From NCBI GenBank assembly GCA_037190665.1, contig JBBCJT010000116.1, positions 1-10,352 on the forward strand: a stretch of 10,352 nucleotides of DNA, given 5' to 3'. The position numbers and the translations under genes were made by a program. Positions within the stretch are counted from its first letter, which is position 1. Each line of letters starts with the position of its first letter. The notes under the pieces were generated by a model that did no database searches, had not been told where the DNA came from, and saw nothing but the letters and a program-made list of their open reading frames with translations. The DNA comes from JBBCJT01 sp037190665. GTDB taxonomy: Bacteria; Pseudomonadota; Alphaproteobacteria; Acetobacterales; Acetobacteraceae. Positions 5,438 to 10,352 of the stretch are shown one piece after another.

Positions 5438-5929
5438 TCAGTGCTTGGCGCCGATCCGGTCCAGCACGCCCAGCATCAGCGCCGAGACGATGAAGGTGAT
5501 GTGGATGACCACCCGCCACAGCACCGCGCTGTCCGAGTAGTTCTCGGTGTGCAGGAACACCTGCAGCAGGTGGATGGAGCTGATCGCCACGATCGCGCTC
5601 GCCACCTTGATCTTGAGGCTGCCCGGGTCGAGCCGCCAGGCCGCCTGCGTGTTCTCCCCGCCCGTGTCGTTCAGCCGGGCCACGAAATTGTCATAGGAGG
5701 ACAACATGACCATGACGACGAGGCCGGCGACCAGCGCCGCGTCGATCAGGTTCAGCACGGCGAGCAGCATATCCTCCTCGTCACCGCCGATCAGGCTGGT
5801 CATCTTGAACAGCTTGTGGCCGAAGGCGATCGCGTAGCAGACCAGCGCGACGGCGAGGCCGAGGTAGAACAGGACCAGCACCCAGCGGCTGGCCAGGATG
5901 ATCCGCTCGACGAACTTCTGCAGGGGCAT
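5438..5929 (-). CDS. YqhA/UPF0114 family inner-membrane protein
   Basis: A 163-aa integral membrane protein matching the YqhA (UPF0114, TIGR00645) family in length and pattern. An N-terminal FVERIILASRW leads into the first membrane helix (about 15-36). A second helix at about 56-77 precedes the conserved LSSYDNFVARL (76-86). The third (about 108-127, KIKVASAIVAISSIHLLQVFL) and the fourth (about 137-156) complete the bundle. Its biochemical role is not established. The start at 5929 is the first good ATG; no clear Shine-Dalgarno sequence precedes it. The gene runs toward the NAT gene, with stop codons only 10 bp apart, and shares a 131-bp divergent upstream region with rmlB. It is probably an independent housekeeping gene. 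Confidence 0.9.
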   Translation of the reverse strand: MPLQKFVERIILASRWVLVLFYLGLAVALVCYAIAFGHKLFKMTSLIGGDEEDMLLAVLNLIDAALVAGLVVMVMLSSYDNFVARLNDTGGENTQAAWRLDPGSLKIKVASAIVAISSIHLLQVFLHTENYSDSAVLWRVVIHITFIVSALMLGVLDRIGAKH

Positions 5930-6060
5930 GGCGGGGCGCTTTACCGGCCCGGCCGGCCGCCCCGCAAGCGTCGCGCGCCGCCATCCGGGCGCGGATCGGC
6001 CCTGATCCGGCCACGAACCGGCTTCACAAGCCCGCCCCGACCCGTCAGATCATGTAGGAC
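5930..6060. promoter_or_regulatory. Divergent intergenic region with an 18-bp palindrome
   Basis: 131 bp separate the yqhA-like gene and rmlB, so promoters for both must lie here or inside the genes. A perfect inverted repeat, CGGATC (5992-5997)-N6-GATCCG (6004-6009), sits near the middle and could be a regulator site or a hairpin. No convincing -35/-10 pair is seen; TTCACA at 6023-6028 has no good -10 partner. Confidence 0.35.
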
Positions 6061-7128
6061 ATGCGCATCCTGATTACCGGCGGTTGTGGCTTCATCGGCG
6101 CCGCCGTCATCCGACACCTGATCCGCGCGACCGACCACAGCGTCGTGAACGTGGACAAGCTGACCTACGCTGCCTCCGAGGACGCGCTGGAGGCGGCGCG
6201 CTACGACCGCCGGCACACGCTGGTCGTGGCCGACATCGCTGATGCCGAGGCGATGCGGCAGGTCTTCGCCACCCACGCGCCCGACCGGGTGATGCATCTG
6301 GCGGCCGAAAGCCACGTCGATCGCTCGATCGACGGCTCGGCGCCGTTCATCGCCACCAACATCGTCGGCACCTGGACGCTGCTGGAAGCCGCGCGCGCCT
6401 ACTGGACGCGACTGCCGGCGGACCGGCGGCAGGCGTTCCGGTTCCACCACGTCTCCACCGACGAGGTGTTCGGCGCGCTCGGCCGGGACGACCCGGCCTT
6501 CACCGAGAGCACGCGCTACGATCCGCGCAGCCCGTACTCCGCCTCCAAGGCCGCGTCGGACCATCTGGTCCGCGCCTGGCAGCACACGTATGGGTTGCCG
6601 GCCTTCCTGACCAACACGACGAACAACTACGGCCCGTGGCAGTTTCCGGAGAAGCTGATCCCGCTGGTCGCGCTCAACGCGCTGGAGGGCAAGCCGCTGC
6701 CCGTCTACGGCGACGGATCGAACGTGCGCGACTGGCTGCACGTGGAGGATCACGCCGCGGCGCTGGTCCGCGCGCTGGAAGTCGGCGAGCCCGGTGCGAC
6801 CTACGCCATCGGCGCGCGCCAGCAGCGCACCAACCTGCAGGTGGTGCGCGCGATCTGCGCCGCGCTGGACGCCCTGATCCCGGACCCGGAGGGCCCGCGC
6901 ACGCGGCTGATCCGCTTCGTCACCGACCGGCCCGGGCACGACTTCCGCTACGCGATCGAACCCGCGCATGCCGAGGCCGTCCTCGGCTGGCGGCCGCGCT
7001 TCGATTTCGAGGCCGGCCTCGCGCACACGCTCGCCTGGTACCTCGCCAACCGCCCGTGGTGGGAAGCGATCCGCGCCGGGCGCTATGCCGGCCAGCGGCT
7101 CGGCACCGCGGCGGCGGTCGCGGGCTGA
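6061..7128 (+). CDS. rmlB (rfbB): dTDP-glucose 4,6-dehydratase
   Basis: Converts dTDP-glucose to dTDP-4-keto-6-deoxyglucose, the branch point for dTDP-deoxysugars. It is a 355-aa extended SDR enzyme with the NAD-binding GGCGFIG (7-13), HLAAESHVDRSI (79-90), the dehydratase-specific STDEVFG (132-138; Asp134 and Glu135 as acid/base pair), YSASK (Tyr159, Lys163) and NNYGPWQFPEKLIP in the nucleotide-sugar region. All catalytic residues are present and the length is usual. It begins the sugar-nucleotide unit; rmlA follows after 10 bp. The AGGA at 6056-6059 is only one base from the ATG, too close for a normal Shine-Dalgarno, but the N-terminal MRILITGG is the family start and no alternative exists, so translation may be leaderless or weakly initiated. 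Confidence 0.95.
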   Translation: MRILITGGCGFIGAAVIRHLIRATDHSVVNVDKLTYAASEDALEAARYDRRHTLVVADIADAEAMRQVFATHAPDRVMHLAAESHVDRSIDGSAPFIATNIVGTWTLLEAARAYWTRLPADRRQAFRFHHVSTDEVFGALGRDDPAFTESTRYDPRSPYSASKAASDHLVRAWQHTYGLPAFLTNTTNNYGPWQFPEKLIPLVALNALEGKPLPVYGDGSNVRDWLHVEDHAAALVRALEVGEPGATYAIGARQQRTNLQVVRAICAALDALIPDPEGPRTRLIRFVTDRPGHDFRYAIEPAHAEAVLGWRPRFDFEAGLAHTLAWYLANRPWWEAIRAGRYAGQRLGTAAAVAG

Positions 7129-7138
7129 GGCGCGGGCG

Positions 7139-8005
7139 ATGAAGGGCATCCTGCTGGCCGGCGGCTCCGGCACGCGGCTGCATCCGATGACGCTCGCCGC
7201 GTCCAAGCAGCTTCTGCCGGTCTACGACAAGCCGATGGTCTACTATCCGCTGAGCACGCTCATGCTCGCGGGTATCCGCGACATCCTGGTGATCTCCACG
7301 CCGGAGGACCTGCCGGGCTTCCGCCGCCTGCTCGGCAGCGGCGACCGGCTCGGCCTGCGCTTCGCCTATGCCGAGCAGCCGCGACCGGAGGGCATCGCCC
7401 AGGCCTTCCACATCGGCGCCGACTGGCTCGCGGGCGAGGCCTGCGCGCTGGCGCTGGGCGACAACCTCATCCACGGCGACAGCCTGTCCGCGATGCTGCG
7501 CGGCATCGGCGCCCGCGCGGGCGCGACCGTGTTCGGCTATCAGGTGCGCGATCCCGAACGCTACGGCGTGGTCTGGTTCGATGCCGAGGGCCGCGCCACC
7601 GAGCTGATCGAGAAGCCGGCGACGCCAAGCTCCAACTGGGCGGTGATCGGGCTGTATTTCTACGACCAGCGCATCACCGAGATCGCGCGCGCCATCCGGC
7701 CTTCCGCGCGCGGCGAGCTGGAGATCACGGACGTGAACCGCGCCTATCTGGAAATGGGCGCGCTGAACGTCGAACGGCTGGGGCGCGGCTATGCGTGGCT
7801 CGATGCCGGTACGCCGGACAGCCTGCTGCAGGCGGCGACGTTCGTGCAGACGATCCAGTCGCGGCAGGGGCTGCTGATCGGCTGCCCGGAGGAGATCGCC
7901 TTCCGCATGGGCTTCATCGACGAAACCGCGCTGCGGACCGAGGCCGCCAAGCTCGGCAAGACCGAACTCGGCCGCTATCTCGTGCAGGTCGCGGACGGCG
8001 GATGA
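7139..8005 (+). CDS. rmlA (rfbA): Glucose-1-phosphate thymidylyltransferase
   Basis: Makes dTDP-glucose from dTTP and glucose-1-phosphate, feeding RmlB. The 288-aa length is standard. Visible motifs: LLAGGSGTRLHPMT (5-18, nucleotide-binding loop), SKQLLPVYDKPMVYYPLS (22-39), ALALGDN (103-109, Asp108 metal ligand), ELIEKP (156-161), AVIGLYFYD (168-176) and YAWLDAGTPDSL (218-229, with Asp223). GAGG (7127-7130), overlapping the rmlB stop, lies 8 nt before the ATG at 7139; the frame stays open far upstream inside rmlB, but homology begins at this Met. Its TGA overlaps the next ATG (ATGA), so it is coupled to the SDR gene. RmlA is normally subject to feedback by the end-product sugar nucleotide; which one applies here is unknown. 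Confidence 0.95.
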   Translation: MKGILLAGGSGTRLHPMTLAASKQLLPVYDKPMVYYPLSTLMLAGIRDILVISTPEDLPGFRRLLGSGDRLGLRFAYAEQPRPEGIAQAFHIGADWLAGEACALALGDNLIHGDSLSAMLRGIGARAGATVFGYQVRDPERYGVVWFDAEGRATELIEKPATPSSNWAVIGLYFYDQRITEIARAIRPSARGELEITDVNRAYLEMGALNVERLGRGYAWLDAGTPDSLLQAATFVQTIQSRQGLLIGCPEEIAFRMGFIDETALRTEAAKLGKTELGRYLVQVADGG

Positions 8006-8970
8006 CCGGCTGGCGCGGCCGGCGCGTCCTGGTCACGGGCGGGGCAGGGTTCCTCGGCGCGACGCTGTGCCACGTGCTTGCCGGGCAGGGCGCCGAGGTC
8101 GTCGCGCTCGACGCCATGCTGCCGGAAAGCGGGGCGCATCGCGCCAATCTCGACGGCTGTGCCGCGCGGCTGGTGGTCGCCGATCTGCGCGATGCCGATC
8201 TCGCGCCGGTCTGCGCGGGCGTCGATGCGGTGTTCGACCTTGCCGCGCAGACCAGCCACATGGGTAGCCAGGCCGATCCGGTCGGCGATCTCGACCACAA
8301 CGCACGGGCGCGGCTGCGGCTGATCCTCGCGCTGCGGGAGGCGGCACCGCAGGCGCGCGTCGTCTACGCCTCCACGCGCCAGTTCTACGGCCGGCCGCAG
8401 AGCCTGCCGGTGAGCGAGGCGCATCCGATCGCGCCGCCCGATGCCAACGGTGTCGCGAAATACGCCGCCGAGCAGTACTGGCTGCTGGAGCATCGCGTGC
8501 ACGGCCGTCACGTCGCCGCCCTGCGGCTGACCAACTGCTACGGCCCGCGCCTGCGCGTGCGCGATGCGAAGCAGACCTTCCTCGGCATCTGGATCCGCCG
8601 CGTGCTTGAAGGCGGGGCCTTCGAGGTGTGGGGCGGCGAGCAGGCGCGCGACCTCGCCTATGCCGACGACGTGGCCGATGCCTTCCTGCGCGCTGCCGAG
8701 ACCGATGCCTGCGCCGGCCATGCGTTCAACATCGGCGGCGCGGAAACCACGCTGCGCGCGCTGGCCGATGCGCTGGTCGCGGCCAATGGCGGCGGGCGCT
8801 ACGAGGTGCGCGAATTCCCCGCCGACCGCGCGCGCATCGACATCGGATCATACATCGCCGACGACCGGGCCTTCCGCGCCGCGACCGGCTGGGCGCCGGC
8901 GGTCGCGCTCGATGAAGGTCTGCGGCGCACGCTCGACTGGTACCGCCCGCGGCTGTCCGCCTATGTGTAG
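8002..8970 (+). CDS. NAD-dependent epimerase/dehydratase (extended SDR) with Asn in place of catalytic Tyr
   Basis: A 322-aa extended SDR protein, probably acting on a sugar nucleotide. The Rossmann motif VTGGAGFLG (11-19), DLAAQTSH (79-86), STRQFYG (124-130), LRLTNCYGPRLRVRDAKQTFLGIW (174-197), EVWGGEQARDLAYADDVADAFL (208-229) and FNIGG (242-246) are clear. The segment that should read YxxxK is NGVAK (149-153): Lys153 is kept but the Tyr is Asn149. Related proteins with an 'NG-x-x-K-x-A-x-E' variant and the QTFLGIWIR signature occur in polysaccharide clusters, to my recollection, so this is likely a subfamily trait and not decay. Whether it epimerises, reduces, dehydrates or only binds is open. 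It starts in an ATGA overlap with rmlA; the longer frame upstream overlaps rmlA and was not used. Confidence 0.85.
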   Translation: MTGWRGRRVLVTGGAGFLGATLCHVLAGQGAEVVALDAMLPESGAHRANLDGCAARLVVADLRDADLAPVCAGVDAVFDLAAQTSHMGSQADPVGDLDHNARARLRLILALREAAPQARVVYASTRQFYGRPQSLPVSEAHPIAPPDANGVAKYAAEQYWLLEHRVHGRHVAALRLTNCYGPRLRVRDAKQTFLGIWIRRVLEGGAFEVWGGEQARDLAYADDVADAFLRAAETDACAGHAFNIGGAETTLRALADALVAANGGGRYEVREFPADRARIDIGSYIADDRAFRAATGWAPAVALDEGLRRTLDWYRPRLSAYV

Positions 8971-8979
8971 GATGCTTCC

Positions 8980-10110
8980 ATGAACGCCACGCTGCCGCCC
9001 GTTCCGCAGGCCGATCCCGGCGCCGTCTACCGCGCGCACAAGGCTGCGCTCGACGAGGCGGTGCAGCGCGCGCTGGCCTCGGGCTGGTACATCCTCGGCA
9101 AGGAGGGCGAGGCGTTCGAGGCCGAGTTCGCCGCTTGGCTCGGCACGCGGCGCGCGGTCGGCTGTGCGAACGGCACCGATGCGCTGGCGCTGTGCCTGCG
9201 CGGGCTCGGCATCGGGCCGGGCGACGCGGTCGCCGCCGTCAGCCACACGGCCGTCGCCACCGTGGCGGCGATCGAGATGGTGGGCGCCACGCCGGTGCTG
9301 ATCGACATCGACCCGGCGACCTACACGATGGACCCGGCGGAACTCGCCGCCGTCTTCGCGTCGCCGCCCGCCGGCCTGCCGCCGATCCGCGCGGTGATCG
9401 CGGTGCACCTGTACGGCCAGCCCGCCGACCTCGATGCCATCGCCGCGACCGCGCGCGCGCATGGTGCGGCGGTGATCGAGGACTGCGCACAGGCGCATGG
9501 CGCGACACTCGGCGGGCGCAAGGTCGGCACCATGACCGAGTGCGCCGCGTTCAGCCTGTACCCGACGAAGAACCTCGGCGCGTTCGGCGATGCCGGCGTG
9601 CTGGCGACGAACGACGCCGCGCTGGCCGACCGCATCGCGGCGATCCGGCAGTACGGCTGGCGGTCGCGCTACGTGTCCGACCTTGTCGGCGTGAACTCGC
9701 GGCTGGATGAGCTGCACGCCGCGATGCTGCGGGTGATGCTCGGCCTGCTCGATGCGCGCAACGAACGCCGTCAGGCCATCGCCGCGCGCTACGATGCCGC
9801 GCTGGCGGGAACTTCCAGCGCCCCGCCCGCGCGCCGGGCCGGCGCGACGCACGTATTCCACCAGTACGTGCTGCGCACCGACCGGCGCGATGCGGTGATG
9901 GCGGCGCTGAAGGCCGACGGCATCGGCACCGGCATCCACTACCCGATGCCGATCCACCGCCAGCCGGCCTACGAAGGGCGCATCGCCATGGGCCCCGCCG
10001 CATGCTGCGCGACGGAACGGGCGGCGGCGGAGGTGCTCAGCGTGCCGTTGTATCCGGAGCTGACGGACCAGCAGGTCGAGCGCGTCGCGGCGGCGCTGGC
10101 GCGCCTCTGA
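8980..10110 (+). CDS. DegT/DnrJ/EryC1/StrS PLP aminotransferase (FdtB/QdtB-like)
   Basis: PLP-dependent sugar aminotransferase, 376 aa, transferring an amino group (commonly from glutamate) to a keto-sugar nucleotide. Signatures: ALASGWYILGKEGEAFEAEFA (31-51), CANGTDALALCLRGLGIGPGD (62-82), VHLYGQPADLDAI (142-154), IEDCAQAHGA (166-175; Asp168 for the pyridine nitrogen and Gln171) and SLYPTKNLGAFGDAG (192-206) with Schiff-base Lys197, then GVNSRLDELHAAML. GWYILG and YPTKNLGAFGDAG are typical of the group that forms dTDP-3-amino-3,6-dideoxyhexoses (FdtB, QdtB, DesV, TylB). With RmlA and RmlB in the same unit, a dTDP-linked keto-sugar is the likely substrate, though the 3,4-ketoisomerase that normally precedes it is absent. 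AGGA (8969-8972), overlapping the previous stop, lies 7 nt before the ATG. The exact amino position is inferred. Confidence 0.9.
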   Translation: MNATLPPVPQADPGAVYRAHKAALDEAVQRALASGWYILGKEGEAFEAEFAAWLGTRRAVGCANGTDALALCLRGLGIGPGDAVAAVSHTAVATVAAIEMVGATPVLIDIDPATYTMDPAELAAVFASPPAGLPPIRAVIAVHLYGQPADLDAIAATARAHGAAVIEDCAQAHGATLGGRKVGTMTECAAFSLYPTKNLGAFGDAGVLATNDAALADRIAAIRQYGWRSRYVSDLVGVNSRLDELHAAMLRVMLGLLDARNERRQAIAARYDAALAGTSSAPPARRAGATHVFHQYVLRTDRRDAVMAALKADGIGTGIHYPMPIHRQPAYEGRIAMGPAACCATERAAAEVLSVPLYPELTDQQVERVAAALARL

Positions 10111-10163
10111 TCCTGCGCCGCGCGGGCCCAGGGCTTGCGCCGTCGCGCATTCGGCGCAGGATC
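10109..10163. terminator. Perfect 12-bp inverted repeat at the end of the sugar operon
   Basis: GATCCTGCGCCG (10109-10120) and CGGCGCAGGATC (10152-10163) are exact reverse complements with a 31-nt loop; the left arm begins inside the TGA stop codon of the aminotransferase gene. A further CGCG/CGCG pairing (10121-10124, 10144-10147) is possible in the loop. No T tract follows. It may terminate or protect the operon mRNA, or act as an operator for the next gene, whose ATG is 28 bp further on. Confidence 0.5.
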
Positions 10164-10190
10164 GGCGCTGATTTCGCAGGAGACCGCCCG

Positions 10191-10352
10191 ATGAACGTCG
10201 AGACCACCGAGAGCAAGATCGTCGCCTGGCTGGCGACACAGCAGGACGCGATGGTCGCGCTGCTGCGCGAGATGGTCGATATCGACTCCGGCTCCTACAA
10301 CAAGGCCGGCGCGGATGCGGTGGGCGCGGTGCTGGAACGCTTCTTCGCCGCC
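10191..10352 (+). CDS. M20 family metallopeptidase (glutamate carboxypeptidase-like), 5' part only
   Basis: The frame is open from ATG 10191 to the window edge (54 codons). The visible part reads MNVETTESKIVAWLATQQDA, then MVALLREMVDIDSGSYNKAG and ADAVGAVLERFFAA. The MVDIDSGSYNKAGADAVG stretch (about 29-46) is typical of the N-terminus of M20 peptidases related to carboxypeptidase G2/glutamate carboxypeptidase. The metal-ligand motifs lie beyond the edge, so activity cannot be judged. An AGGAG Shine-Dalgarno (10178-10182) sits 8 nt before the start. It lies on the sugar-operon strand but behind a long inverted repeat, so it is probably a separate transcription unit. Confidence 0.75.
   Translation, partial: MNVETTESKIVAWLATQQDAMVALLREMVDIDSGSYNKAGADAVGAVLERFFAA

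Noticed and set aside
6023..6051. Possible rmlB promoter (TTCACA at 6023)
   Set aside because: No acceptable -10 hexamer at 16-18 bp; the match is too weak to call.
5941..7206. Minus-strand open frame (421 codons) across rmlB
   Set aside because: It lies opposite rmlB, which has every catalytic motif; low-complexity Arg/Gly/Val composition and no family signature.
8848..10239. Long minus-strand open frame (463 codons) across the aminotransferase gene
   Set aside because: It is antisense to a gene with complete PLP motifs, is Arg/Ala/Gly-rich without any recognisable domain, and is the usual shadow frame of GC-rich DNA.
1..10352. CRISPR arrays, insertion sequences, tRNA or rRNA genes
   Set aside because: No regularly spaced direct repeats, transposase-like frames, or cloverleaf/rRNA sequence was seen on either strand.

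Overview
The window is GC-rich double-stranded bacterial DNA. Dense, tightly packed genes with G/C at third codon positions, and protein sequences that read like those of Rhodospirillales, suggest an alphaproteobacterium, probably of the Acetobacteraceae/Roseomonas kind. This taxonomic guess comes from protein and repeat style only; no rRNA or tRNA gene is present.

Layout. (1) 1-149: a string of palindromic hairpins without a gene, running directly into a GTG-started metal-ABC-transporter permease (150-1010). (2) 1065-2252: an M20D amidohydrolase (hippurate hydrolase/aminoacylase type), followed by about 350 bp of non-coding DNA that holds three hairpin or repeat elements and then an AT-rich promoter/operator island (2572-2622). 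(3) 2662-5427: a tight four-gene same-strand unit encoding an NTF2/SnoaL-like protein, a TetR regulator, a metallo-beta-lactamase-fold protein of the di-iron (ODP-like) type, and an arylamine N-acetyltransferase (NAT). Stop/start overlaps link the first two and the last two genes. The unit has a near-consensus sigma70 promoter (TTGATA-17 bp-TATAAT) whose -35 box lies inside a 34-bp dyad, so negative autoregulation by the TetR protein and induction by a small molecule is the natural reading. (4) 5438-5929, minus strand: a YqhA/UPF0114 membrane protein, convergent with the NAT gene across only 10 bp. (5) 6061-10110: a four-gene nucleotide-sugar unit, rmlB, rmlA, an extended SDR and a DegT/DnrJ-type aminotransferase, with gaps of 10 bp, -4 bp and 9 bp. 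It ends at a perfect 12-bp inverted repeat that starts inside the last stop codon. (6) 10191-end: the beginning of an M20-family metallopeptidase, cut by the window edge.

How the genes may work together. RmlA and RmlB would make dTDP-4-keto-6-deoxyglucose. The aminotransferase resembles the FdtB/QdtB group that makes dTDP-3-amino-3,6-dideoxyhexoses. The SDR carries Asn where the catalytic Tyr is expected. No rmlC, rmlD or 3,4-ketoisomerase gene is visible, so the product is probably an unusual amino or deoxy sugar for a surface glycan rather than L-rhamnose, or the missing genes lie elsewhere. The NAT/TetR unit looks like an inducible small-molecule or xenobiotic-response cassette. I did not find this gene set to match a named system from memory, and it is the best candidate here for something undescribed.
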